Below, piece by piece: positions 1 through 9,741 of a DNA stretch of 18,150 bases. Each line of letters begins with the position of its first letter. Position 1 is the first letter of the stretch. Below the pieces are notes generated by a model. The model worked only from the letters and a program-made list of their open reading frames with translations, ran no database searches and was not told where the DNA came from. The DNA is from Conidiobolus incongruus B7586 (Eukaryota; Entomophthoromycota; Entomophthoromycetes; Entomophthorales; Conidiobolaceae). Both the position numbers and the translations under genes were made by a program. Where the stretch lies: NCBI GenBank assembly GCA_000697335.1, contig JNEM01008489.1, positions 1 through 18,150 on the forward strand, written 5' to 3'.

Positions 1-894
1 TTATTTTATATGATAGTTATAAAATATATAAAGATAAAGTTATAAAATACTTTTTAATTAAAAATAACTAGAAAAAATTACCACATTTAATATATTCTTT
101 AAATTATACCTTATATAATTATAATTGTTTTAAGCAATTAAAAAACTAGCTTATAGGAAAAAAAATTTCTATAGGAAAATTTAAATTAATTTATAAAATA
201 TCAAATTTTAATCTTTAATAAAAAGAATTATTTTTTAAGTATTACAACTTTGTTAAAAGTATAGCAAAAAGGTATTAGAAATAAAAAAAATTAATAATTT
301 TATAATATATATTTATTTTTATTTTTTATATATTAAAATGTTTATTTTTTTTCAATCACAAAAAATTCCCATTTTTTAAATTACAAAGTAATAATAACTT
401 ATGAACTTAATTTTGCTAATATAATTATAATGATCAAGTATTAATGATATTTATAATAATATCATAATATATATTTTCAATTTTAATTCAAATAATATAT
501 TCATTATCATAATATTCAAAATTATAATAAATATTAATATAATCAATAGATTATATTTTAAATTATTTAGTCATTATTATATTTGCCTATTTAGATTATG
601 ATTAAATTAGAATGATTGATACATGAAATTTTGAAATTTCAAAAATATGTATTGAATTTGGTTAGAATATATAATTCTTAAGCTAAATTGATAAATATTA
701 AGCTGGGTTTACAGGTAGAATGATGATTTTATAAAACGATTGAACAATATTTACACCTAATTTAATAATCATAAATTATGTTACTTTCAAATTATTATTT
801 TATATTTAGAGAAATATTTGATATGATTGTTCAAATTATTCATATTTAATAAATGATGTAAGAAATAATTTTATCAACCTTACTGAACAGAATA
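1..894. other. AT-rich intergenic sequence, no gene seen
   Basis: Very AT-rich sequence with frequent stops in all frames and no long reading frame. I saw no codon-like stretch, tRNA fold or long repeat. It is probably intergenic DNA upstream of MCM7, possibly including the end of an upstream gene's flank. Confidence 0.6.
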
Positions 895-1040
895 TGATTG
901 GTTCATTTGATGATAAAAATTCTTGGATAATATTGAACTAATCATAAGTGATAATTTGAGGGCAGATTTAAACTAAATCAAAATACTACAACCAATCATT
1001 CATTAACAACCAATCATGTCGCGATCTGATCAACCAATCA
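895..1040 (+). promoter_or_regulatory. MCM7 promoter: CCAATCA boxes and a CGCG element
   Basis: CCAATCA occurs at 992-998, 1010-1016 and 1034-1040, and inverted (TGATTGG) at 895-901. A TCGCGA palindrome with the rare dinucleotide pair CGCG lies at 1019-1024, between two of the boxes and about 185 bp before the MCM7 ATG. CCAAT boxes are the known target of the HAP/NF-Y complex. CGCG is the core of MBF-type cell-cycle elements. The functional assignment is inference from motif and position. Confidence 0.5.
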
Positions 1041-1206
1041 AAATTGATGACCGAGAAATGTTAAATAATGGAAATTTTTATCTTAACCAAGGATTAAGCT
1101 CATTCACAAATAGTCAAAAGTTGATATAATATCAAATATATGCAATTTTTTATCTGTTGCAAAAATTAAATTATATAATTAAAATATTTTAATAAGTATA
1201 AACAAT

Positions 1207-3697
1207 ATGAGCGCTGTTAACCCTAATGCTAACCTTATACCTATCGACCTTCAGATCAATTACTCTGCCGAGTGTGGTAAGTTATTATAATGATCTTTTA
1301 ATAAAATAAACATCTCAATGGGTACTAATGATTAGATAAAATTTGTAATTTTCTCGAAAAATTCGTCGATGAAACTACTGGTACTCAGAAGTATATACCG
1401 AAATTGGTAACATGACAGTTTAATTTAGTCATATAAACAATATTAAATCTCTATATTAGCAACAAATTGCCAATCGTGAATTAGATCATCTTGTTATTGA
1501 ACTTGACGACATCTCTAAGGTAATTGAATATATTGCTAAATCTTAAATTTTTTTAAAATTAATTCTATTTATCATCATTAAGTTCGACGACAGTCAGTTT
1601 GGACTCGCTGAAGCTATTACTCAAAATACTAAGACCTACATCGATGTATTTTGTTTTGTTATTGACCATATTTTACCCCAGCCTACTATTATGGACTTTG
1701 AGGATGATACACCAATTGATGTGATTTTAAAGCAAAGACAACAGAATTTACGTCAAAATGACTCAGAAAATCAAGAAGATCAACAGGATTTAAGTGTTCC
1801 TCCCGCACTAACCAGAAGATAGTAATTAATACTTGATTTTATTAATCTTTAAATTCTCATCCATTATTAATTTAGTACCCTTTCATTTAAGCCACTCTCA
1901 AATAAGCCATTGCTCGCTGTCAGAAATTTGAAAGCTAAATTCGTTGGTAAATTAGTCACCGTTACCGGAATTGTAACACGTGTTTCTGATGTCAAGCCTT
2001 TGGTGGTTGTCAACGCTTATACCTGTGATCGTTGTGGTTGTGAAGTATTTGAAGAAGTCAAAGGCAAACAATTCACCCCTATGATCCAATGTCCCTCTGA
2101 AGATTGTAAATTAAATAATACCAAAGGCCAACTCTATATGCAAACTAGAGCTTCCAAATTCATCAAATATCAAGAACTCAAGTTACAAGAAATGGCTGAT
2201 CAAGTCCCCGTTGGTCATACTCCCCGCACATTAACCGTCCATCTCTATGAAAGTTTAACTCGTCAGCTTAATCCTGGTGATATTGTTAATCTTTCTGGTA
2301 TCTTCTTACCCACTCCATTCACTGGATTCAAGGCTATCAGAGCTGGTCTTCTCGCTGATACTTACCTCCATGCTCAATATATTCATCACATTAAGAAATC
2401 ATATGAGCAAATGGAAACTGATGAAGAAACCCAACATATTATCGAAACATTGAAGAATGATCCTGATGCTTATTCTAAATTGGCTAAATCTATTGCCCCT
2501 GAAATTTATGGTTTGGAAGACGTCAAAAAGGCTCTTCTTCTCCTTCTCGTTGGTGGTGGTACTAAAGTTACTGAAGATGGTATGAAGATCCGTGGAGATA
2601 TTAACGTTTGTTTAATGGGTGATCCTGGTATGGCCAAATCCCAACTTTTGAAATTCATTGCTAAAGTTGCTCCTCGTGCAGTCTATACTACCGGTCGTGG
2701 TTCCAGTGGTGTCGGTTTGACTGCTGCTGTCATGAGAGACACTGTCACTGATGAACTCGTCTTAGAAGGTGGTGCCCTTGTTCTCTCTGATAACGGCATT
2801 TGCTGTATTGATGAATTCGATAAGATGGATGATTCTGATCGTACTGCTATTCATGAAGTCATGGAACAACAAACTATCAGTATTAGCAAAGCTGGTATCA
2901 ACACCACACTCAATGCCCGTACTTCCATTTTGGCTGCTGCTAATCCTGCTTATGGTCGTTACCATGTTGGTAGATCTCCTTCTGAAAACATTAACCTTCC
3001 TGCCGCTCTTTTATCACGTTTTGATATCTTATTCTTGATTCTTGACCTTCCCTCTGACGAAGAAGATCGACTTTTAGCTCAGCACGTCACTCACGTCCAT
3101 ATGCACAATGCTCCTCCTGCCATCACTGAACAAGGTATCCTTACTCCCGCTCAGTTGAGTCACTATATTGCTCAAGCCCGCAAGATCCAGACTACCATCA
3201 CTCCCGAAGTCGAAGATTACATTGTCAGCTCTTACGTCGAACTTCGTAAGATCCAAGCCAACTCCCAAGAATCCAAGAACAAAGACGATGGTGGTTACAT
3301 TTCTGCTCGTAGTCTTCTCGCCATCATTCGTCTATCTCAAGCTTGCGCCAGAATTCGCTTCTCCGAAAAGGTCGAAGCTCAAGATGTCAATGAAGCTTTA
3401 CGCTTGCTCGACAGCTCCAAAGCCAGTTTGGAGAATTCCAGGAATCGCAACACTGAAACCGTCTCAGACACTACTGCACACACTGGTATCTACCGCGCTA
3501 TCAGAGACCTCCGCAACCAAGACGTCGGTACCGTTGTGTGGGATCTTGATCTTGAATTGGTTAGACAGAGAGTTCGCGCCAGTGGCTACACGGAGACCGA
3601 ATTGGAATCCTGTATCGAAAGATACCAACAATTGGGAATTTGGTCAGTCAATCAAAGAAGAACTACTCTCACTTTCCTCAACGGCGCCAGTGCTTAA
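1207..3697 (+). CDS. MCM7: MCM7, DNA replication licensing factor / replicative helicase subunit
   Basis: MCM7 is one of six subunits of the MCM2-7 ring that unwinds DNA at nuclear replication forks. I assign exons 1207-1276, 1336-1406, 1460-1519, 1583-1821 and 1876-3697. All phases join, giving 753 aa (human 719). The ATG at 1207 opens a leader that reads directly into the N-terminal A domain. A C4 zinc finger uses C197, C200, C219 and C224. The AAA+ core has Walker A GDPGMAKS (395-402), Walker B CCIDEFDK (456-463) and arginine finger SRFD (527-530). The [20 protein letters not shown] stretch is MCM7-specific in style. The last intron lies just before the conserved SNKP segment: without splicing, a TAG would end the protein at 1820-1822. 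An AATAAA lies 61 nt after the stop. The upstream promoter carries CCAAT and CGCG motifs. Identity is certain; exon 1 to 3 borders are very likely. Confidence 0.97.
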
Positions 3698-4064
3698 TTT
3701 TTGTCTTTTTAGGTGAATTATAAATATTTTTCTCTATTAATATACTATATTTTGTTTAATAAATACTTTTCTATTTCATTAATTAATTATAATTCTATAT
3801 TTTTAATTAATATTATTATATTCATATATGATATTAATGTTATTGATATTATTTTTTGAATTGATATTTTTAATTTACAGGTATAAAATTTATAGGATGA
3901 TGTCCATAATTCAAATATTCTTTTTGATTTTATTAAAATTACAGTTGGTAAAAGCCTTCTAATCAATCATTTTGATAATAATTAATTTCTGAACTAGTTA
4001 ATAAAAAAATGAAATATCTATTAAAGAATATAATAGAAAAAAATAATTCCAAATCAGATTTTAA
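3698..4064. other. MCM7 3' flank, AT-rich, no gene seen
   Basis: This holds the MCM7 3' untranslated region with an AATAAA at 3758-3763, then AT-rich DNA. No reading frame or RNA fold was seen. Confidence 0.55.
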
Positions 4065-4135
4065 GGTGTCGCTGAGAATCAAACTCAGGTTACAGGAATC
4101 AGAATCCTAGGTGTTGACTATTATATCATGAGACC
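4065..4135 (-). pseudogene. decayed or strongly diverged tRNA-Gln(CUG)-like sequence
   Basis: Read on the minus strand, this aligns without gaps over 71 nt to the intact tRNA-Gln at 14820-14890, with 49 of 71 positions identical by eye. The anticodon loop TTCTGAT gives CUG (glutamine). The 5-bp T stem and the anticodon stem (one T-G pair) still pair. The acceptor stem has two mismatches (C4-C68, A7-C65). Two of four D-stem pairs are lost (A-C in place of G-C). The T loop reads TTTGATT rather than TTCGATT, so the B box and the invariant C are damaged. The acceptor differs from tRNA-Gln(UUG) partly with compensating pairs, so it more likely descends from a CUG isoacceptor than from a recent UUG copy. 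A run of seven T lies about 21 nt past its 3' end (4037-4043). It could also be a SINE head, but no body was seen. Confidence 0.6.
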
Positions 4136-4561
4136 TAGTTTGATCATTATTTAAGTTAAAATTCTCAATTTATTCAACTGAAAATACCTTTTTCAAATGA
4201 TAAGGCATTAATTTGGATATTTTATATATGGACTTTGATATATCTTACATTATCATAAAATTACTAGCATTATATTTGTTTAGATCTCAAATTCATTATA
4301 ATGCGATCTAATTTCAAAAGTATTATGTATCCCATTTAAATTAACTTTGGATTACATTATTAAAACAGAGTCTTGACCTACATTTAAAATATTATAATAT
4401 TTCTGTATTTTAATTCGATAATAATAGAATCAATATAGATTCCTGTATATTTTGATATGATTTTTTTGGTTAAATCCATTTAAATTTTTCTCATAATTTG
4501 ATTAATTGTTTAGGCATGAGTTTGGATTAATAATCGATTTATAATTCGACATCTTTAATAG
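4136..4561. other. AT-rich intergenic sequence, no gene seen
   Basis: AT-rich spacer between the tRNA-like relic and the RAD51 promoter. Stops occur in all frames and I saw no coding-like stretch or RNA fold. Confidence 0.55.
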
Positions 4562-4640
4562 CCAATCAAGGTAATCTGCCTCCTTCTTCAGCCAATCAAA
4601 ATTCGATTAACGTTGATATAAAAACCTTACTTAGACGCGC
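4562..4640 (+). promoter_or_regulatory. RAD51 promoter: two CCAATCA boxes and an ACGCGC element
   Basis: Two identical GCCAATCAA boxes (CCAATCA at 4562-4568 and 4592-4598) are followed by ACGCGC at 4635-4640, about 200-275 bp before the RAD51 ATG. ACGCG is the core of fungal MluI-cell-cycle-box elements bound by MBF. The layout resembles the MCM7 promoter in this window. The assignment rests on motif and position only. Confidence 0.55.
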
Positions 4641-4683
4641 AAATAACCCAAACCAAATCGAGTAAAAGATTCTTCAAATTGTG

Positions 4684-4760
4684 GAAATCTCAATTTTAGT
4701 ATAAATTCGTGTAAAAGCCAGCCTTCCACTTTGTTTAAAATTTTTAATCCTTGAGATTTC
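4684..4760. repeat. 10-bp inverted repeat in the RAD51 leader region
   Basis: GAAATCTCAA at 4684-4693 is the exact reverse complement of TTGAGATTTC at 4751-4760, with a 57-nt spacer. It lies 77-153 bp before the RAD51 ATG, so it could form a hairpin in a leader transcript. Chance is possible in AT-rich DNA. Confidence 0.3.
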
Positions 4761-4836
4761 TAAAAGTTTCAGGTCTCTTTGGATTTTAGATTATTAATAG
4801 CATTTATCTCTTCTTTTTATAAAGTTTGTATTAAAT

Positions 4837-6222
4837 ATGGAGGTGCAGAGAAGAGTTGAAGAACAAGCTACTCAGGAATATATGTCCGAGGATGCTACAG
4901 CTTCAGTCACTTATAATCTGATTGAAGAGTTGATGGTAATTTTCTTTCTCTTCTTTTCTTTTTATTCAAATAAACTTTCTCTACTACTAATTATCTCAGT
5001 TCATCATTATTTGTAATAGCTTACTAACTAATTTGAAATAACTTTAGAACCACGGTATCGCTAAAGCAGATGTCGATAAATTAAAAGCCGCTGGCTATTA
5101 TACCGTTCAGTCAATTGCTTACGCTCCTACCAAAAACCTTTTGAATATTAAAGGTATTTCAGAAGTTAAAGCTGAAAAAATTTCTGCTGCAGGTATATTT
5201 CTTGCCTTTGGTTTGATAACTTTTATCTAACTAGTAAAAACATTTAGCTCAAAGTATTGTACCTATGGGTTTTGTCAGTGCCACCAATATTTATGAAGAA
5301 AGATTAAATATGATCAAATTGACTACTGGTTCTGAAGCTCTCAATGCAATTTTGGGTGGTGGTATTGAAACTGGTAGTATTACCGAAATTTATGGTGAAT
5401 TCAGAACTGGTAAAAGTCAGCTTTGTCACACGCTAGCAGTAACTTGTCAGGTAAGCATTCATTAATATTACCTAATAATATAAATTTCTTGTAGCTTACT
5501 AATTAATATTTCTACTAGTTGGATCCTCAAATGGGAGGAGGTGCTGGTAGATGTTTATTCATTGACACTGAAGGAACTTTTAGACCTGATCGTATTCAAT
5601 CTATCGCCGAAAGGTGAACTATCTTTATTCTATGACGGTGATATTTTATAAACTCACACATTGTATTCAGATTTGATATAGATCCACAACTAGCTTTGGA
5701 AAATATCAGTGTTGCCAGAGCTCAGAGTTCAGACCACCAAACTGCTCTACTAGTCCAAGCAGCTCATATGATGTCCCAAGAAAGGTAAATTTATTGCACT
5801 ATTTTTATCATTCCAATTGATCATAAAAATTAACCATTTGAAATAGATACGTATTATTAATTGTTGATAGTGCTATGGCCCTTTATCGTACTGATTACTC
5901 AGGACGTGGGGAACTTTCCGCTCGTCAAATGCATTTAGCAAGATTTCTCCGTCTATTAGCTCGACTTGCTGATGAATTTGGAATTGCAGTTGTCATTACC
6001 AATCAAATGGTAGCTATGGTTGATGGTGGTATGACTCTTATGGCTGATCCCAAAAAGCCCATTGGTGGTAACATTATGGCACACGCCAGTACCACACGCC
6101 TCTATTTGAAAAAAGGCAAAGGAAATAATCGTTCCTGCAAAATTGTTGATAGCCCGTCTATGCCTGAAACTGATGCAATTTTTGCTATTGATACTGGAGG
6201 TATTGTTGATTCCACCGATTAA
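4837..6222 (+). CDS. RAD51: RAD51, homologous recombination recombinase
   Basis: RAD51 forms nucleoprotein filaments on single-stranded DNA in the nucleus and catalyses strand exchange in double-strand-break repair. Exons are 4837-4935, 5048-5192, 5248-5450, 5519-5613, 5671-5784 and 5847-6222. Phases join to give 343 aa (human 339). An N-terminal helix-hairpin-helix domain spans about 34-80 (NHGI...LKAAG...NIKGISE). The polymerisation motif FVSA (90-93) matches human FTTA. Walker A is GEFRTGKS (131-138, K137) and Walker B ends LLIVD (222-226). The DNA-binding L2 region ends in DPKKPIGG (286-293). The segments [22 protein letters not shown] and [17 protein letters not shown] are RAD51-type rather than DMC1-type. 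Introns are 112, 55, 68, 57 and 62 nt. Two upstream CCAAT boxes and an ACGCGC element suggest cell-cycle control. Nothing looks broken. Confidence 0.96.
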
Positions 6223-6840
6223 ACATTTTTTTGATAAATTAATATTTTTGTGATATTGGGCGTATTATGAGTAACCAAGCAAATGCTTGACACTAACCCT
6301 TTGAATCATTGTTTAATTTTGTTAATAATATCTTGACGAATCACGCTTTTTAATTCTTATTTCACAAGGAATTATTTCTAAATAAATTCAAAGTTGAATA
6401 AATTATTTTTCAGAATCCTTAACTATTTTTCTTATTATATTATTATTCAATCAATGTTTTTAAATAAGCACTAAATCGATGAATATTTTAATGATTGATT
6501 TCTGGCTTTAAATTCACGTTTGTTTAATTTTATTTTTCTCACTTGATACATAATCATCATCATATATCAATAATTTCATATAAATAAAATTAAACCAATT
6601 TTAAAAAAATGCGATAATTTAATAGATTGCATCATGTTTGAAAAATGAGTAAAACTGAAGATTTGAGACATATAATTGGTATTATAAGTAGTATATTGAC
6701 ACAAGTAATTATAACGATATCAGTATTATAGAACCTTAGACATATTTCTTGAAATTGATAGATACTTCTATACAATTTACATACCTTGGATACTAATCTA
6801 ATCTTCATGACTTTCGCAATTTAAGAAGCTAGGGCTATGA
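6223..6840. other. RAD51 3' flank and AT-rich spacer
   Basis: An AATAAA lies at 6381-6386, about 160 nt past the RAD51 stop. The rest is AT-rich. Toward 6780-6832 there is a TACTAAT followed by TAAG and TAG, which may be a relic branch site and acceptors of the dioxygenase pseudogene that follows. No complete upstream exon could be recognised. Confidence 0.45.
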
Positions 6841-7371
6841 GATGGATCTTATCAATTTAATGAGCATAAGATATTGGATATAATCAGATCCTTATTCAGA
6901 TTTAACAATGAAAACTGCACAGATGTCTATCTCGTAAATAAAGTTGTAATGTCAATATGCTTTTTATAAATTAATGAAACGGTGTAGTTCAACGAGCAAT
7001 ATATTGTAAAACATAATGGGATATCAACCCAGTTTCAACTTCACAGAGTAATAACACTTCTAATTCGTGTATTTTAGTCTACTTATTAGGATTTTAGGAT
7101 AACGAATACTTACCAAAGCATTGCCAAAAAGTATTCAATTTAGCTGTTTGGATTAATTTAGATGAAATTAACGAGGTAAGCATTTGAAATTATTATAAAA
7201 TCTGGATAATGATTGATACGTTTATAGATGTCAGGAAATTTCAATTTTCAGAATATAAATAACCCCTCTCAAATAAGAAAACTCAATTTAAGACCAGGAT
7301 CAATAGTTCTAATTTATAGTAATTGTTATCACTAAAACGAACCTGAAAAATTGAAAAAATTAAAGCTTGTA
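6841..7371 (+). pseudogene. broken phytanoyl-CoA dioxygenase (PhyH)-like gene, intron structure retained
   Basis: Four open segments at 6841-6933, 6988-7047, 7098-7175 and 7228-7335 share one phase. They are separated by three intervals of 54, 50 and 52 nt with GTAA donors and TAG acceptors, matching real introns in this window. The joined frame reads like the Fe(II)/2-oxoglutarate dioxygenase PhyH fold: an alpha-helical HKILDIIRSL stretch, FNEQYIVK, an HRD iron-binding motif (H codon 7042-7044, D codon 7098-7100, split by an intron), VWINLDEINE, and RPGSIVLIYSNCYH with the expected distal iron-binding His (7330-7332). A TAA follows that His at once, although the same frame stays family-like (NEPEKL) to a TGA at 7369-7371. 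The segment between INE and RPGS is short for the family. No 5' exon or start was found, since a TGA at 6838-6840 closes the frame. It is most likely a fairly young pseudogene; a truncated expressed gene is possible. Confidence 0.6.
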
Positions 7372-7448
7372 TGATAGAAATTAAAAATAGTTATATATTG
7401 AAAATGAGAACTTTTTCGATTTAATTTTGTTTGGGGAAAAAATTCATC

Positions 7449-7453
7449 AAAAA
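7449..7453 (-). terminator. Pol III terminator of tRNA-Asp
   Basis: Five consecutive T on the minus strand begin 5 nt after the tRNA-Asp 3' end, the normal RNA polymerase III stop signal. Confidence 0.7.
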
Positions 7454-7457
7454 GGAC

Positions 7458-7528
7458 TCTCCGGCCGGGAATTGAACCCGGGTCACCCGCGTGACAGGCG
7501 GGTATACTCACCACTATACTACCGAAGA
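7458..7528 (-). tRNA. tRNA-Asp(GUC)
   Basis: The minus strand folds into a full 71-nt cloverleaf without an intron. The acceptor is TCTTCGG/CCGGAGA with one T-G pair. The D stem is GTAT/ATAC. The anticodon stem is CCCGC/GCGGG around loop CTGTCAC, giving anticodon GUC. The T arm is CCGGG-TTCAATT-CCCGG. CCA is not encoded, as expected for a nuclear gene. A T5 terminator follows. The peptide MVSIPACHAGDPGSIPG read across it is the familiar false ORF of a tRNA. Confidence 0.97.
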
Positions 7529-9372
7529 TCGATATCTAACCATTTTTAAATAATATAAACTAATCCAGTTACCCCATATTTTTTCCAAATTATTTTTCCT
7601 TTTTTACATTTTAATTTTATTTTTGTAACATTTAATTTTATCATTATTTTTCGTTATATCCATTTTATGATCAATAATTCATCAGAGTCAATCATGTCCT
7701 TAACCATTTATCATATTTTATATTTTAAATACCAGTTTTTTATATTTTCTTTATTATCATTGCCATATATAATATCTATATTTTAATATAATTTCAATAA
7801 AAATTAGTAATTTTTACCAATATTTAAATGAATTTATTTATTCTAATTATTTTTAAGTCATAAACTTTATATATGATTTGAAATTTTACGTGAAATTTAA
7901 AAGAGACATAATGATGTTCGGAAATAATTAACAAAATATATTAATGTATGTTATGTATTAACAATGCATAAAATAATTTTAGTTAATATACACTTATTCT
8001 GAAACATTTCTCAAATATTAACCTATAAACTCTTATATATTTAATGATTGTATTGCACAAAATACTTTTTATAAAGATAAACCAAAATAAATACATCAAT
8101 TGAATTTTCAATATATATTATTAATTATATTTGTTGAAAAATTAATAAATATTGTTCAAACTGATAATCTTAGTAGGAATTCGTTATTGATAATTATAAT
8201 AAGGTTCAGTAATATATCAGTATATATTTAAAATTTATTTCAATAATTTCAATAATATTCATTATAATATAATTTAATTCAATATTAACCAATGTATTCC
8301 TATATAATTTATAATTACATTGTTTATAGTTATTAGTAAATTTATCATATTCAGAATTTTTCAATTTGAAAATATAATAACTATGCAATAATTTTTGTTT
8401 ATTATACCATTAACTATTATTCAGATTAAGTTCGGAATTATCCAAAATTTGAGATTTGAGCTATAATTTTAATTGAATAATACCCGAAGTCGATTCGATA
8501 TATATATCATCTATTTTTGAAATATTCTCTTTTAAATAACAAATAAAATTCTTAGTCAGTTTTTAATTTAAAATTCAATTAATCGCATATCTTTTTCTAA
8601 TAAATTAATTATTGGAACTAATGTTGTGTATTTTTATAGTGTAATATACCAAAAATTATTCAAATAAAGTTTAATTGAGTATTTCAATCTGAAAAAACCA
8701 ATTACGCAATTTTTTTAAATATATTTATTAAAGTGTAATTTCTAATAATAATAATCATAATTTCATCAAAATATATACTCAAACAAAGTTATTAATATTG
8801 ATTCTATTTTATATTCAATATAGTTTTCAAAATGTATGATTTACGTCATCAATAATAGCTAATTATAGAAATTTTTTTTGTAATTTAAAAATAGAAAATA
8901 ATGATTAATTGTATAGTATCATTTTAGCGATTATATAAATAATTTTTCGTAGTTGTCAATTATATTTGATTTTTGCTATACTATTTTTGAAATATTGTCC
9001 CTAATAATAGTAAAGATGAATCAACGCAGTTTTAAAAATTTTAACTTATCAAAATTGTAGTGAATTCAAAATAAAGAATTAATAGAATATCATTAGACTG
9101 AATATTATATTATGATGATAATATTGTATATTTTAGTTAATTCTTATAACAGAATAGTAAATGTATTATTCTATTAATGATTATCATTTCATTTACCAGT
9201 TCTTAGCGATTTTTGTTAAGAATGTTTAAACTATATTTTATTAGATTTGAATGAATAAAAATAAAATTAATAAGAATGAAGTAAAAAGACCCTTATAGTA
9301 ATATCACTATTAATTTAACAAGCAGAGACTATATTAATTGAGAATTATGATGAACTATATGTATTTTTATAG
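7529..9372. other. 1.8-kb AT-rich gene desert
   Basis: Extremely AT-rich sequence. Its longest open frame, 60 codons on the minus strand near 8206-8388, is made of Asn/Ile/Lys/Tyr codons as expected from base composition alone. I saw no homology, RNA fold, tandem array or terminal repeats. A CCAAT at 9401-9405 just beyond its right edge has no gene to serve. Confidence 0.55.
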
Positions 9373-9741
9373 GCACCTTCAATTCATTATTCGAATGTAG
9401 CCAATCTTTAGCATGAGTCGTACGACGTATGAATTACCCATCCTGTGAGTTCTTACTTTATCATCATCAGATTCTATAAAGGTTTATATTGGTTGTATAT
9501 GTTAAATATTCTCATCCATGATTACTATAATGGAAGATATACTAAATATTTATCCTTGGTCAAGTCTGAATTTCGTGGTTTTTTGTATAGTTACAGATAT
9601 TAACTTGTTGAATTTTTGAAAAAATTGGAATACACTGAATAGATTTTATGAGAAGCTTTTGTTACACTAAAAATTGCGATCCACTATGTGTTCTTGAAAA
9701 CTTGGAAAAAAATTAGTAATATTGTGTATGATTTTGAATAA
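9373..9741 (+). pseudogene. decayed coding relic, unidentified (weakly glycosyltransferase-like)
   Basis: One forward frame reads like real protein over about 120 codons despite several stops (TAG 9409, TGA 9430, TAA 9601, TAG 9640, TGA 9649, TAA 9739). It starts right after a TTTTTATAG acceptor-like site. The best stretch, 9433-9600, contains HPVSSYF, FYKGLYWLYMLN, IHDYYNGRYTKYL and VKSEFRGFL. It is rich in Trp, Gly, Arg and His, which AT-rich noise rarely produces, and base composition is visibly less AT-rich than on either side. The pattern reminds me of the C-terminal part of some family-2 glycosyltransferases, but I cannot confirm a family. No intact 5' part was found upstream. Confidence 0.4.

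Noticed and set aside
2762-3716. ORFs on both strands overlapping MCM7 in other frames
   Set aside because: They are shadows of the conserved MCM7 exon and match no recognisable family.
4837-6222. Assignment as DMC1, the meiotic paralogue
   Set aside because: [22 protein letters not shown] and [20 protein letters not shown] follow RAD51, not DMC1, at diagnostic positions.
6978-7050. tRNA-like look of the stretch around GTGTAGTTCAACGAGCA
   Set aside because: No acceptor, anticodon or T stem pairs; the same bases form an exon and splice sites of the PhyH-like relic.
7332-7514. 60-aa minus-strand ORF beginning MVSIPACHAGDPGSIPG
   Set aside because: It is a read-through of the tRNA-Asp gene; this peptide is a well-known artefact of tRNA sequence.
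8206-8388. 60-aa minus-strand ORF in the gene desert
   Set aside because: Its composition is almost only Asn, Ile, Tyr and Lys, as expected from AT-rich DNA; no splice or start context.
9373-9460. Minus-strand tRNA-Ser(GCU)-like pattern with TTCGAAT
   Set aside because: Stems do not pair and spacing between the anticodon and T loop is wrong; the forward frame gives a better explanation as a coding relic.
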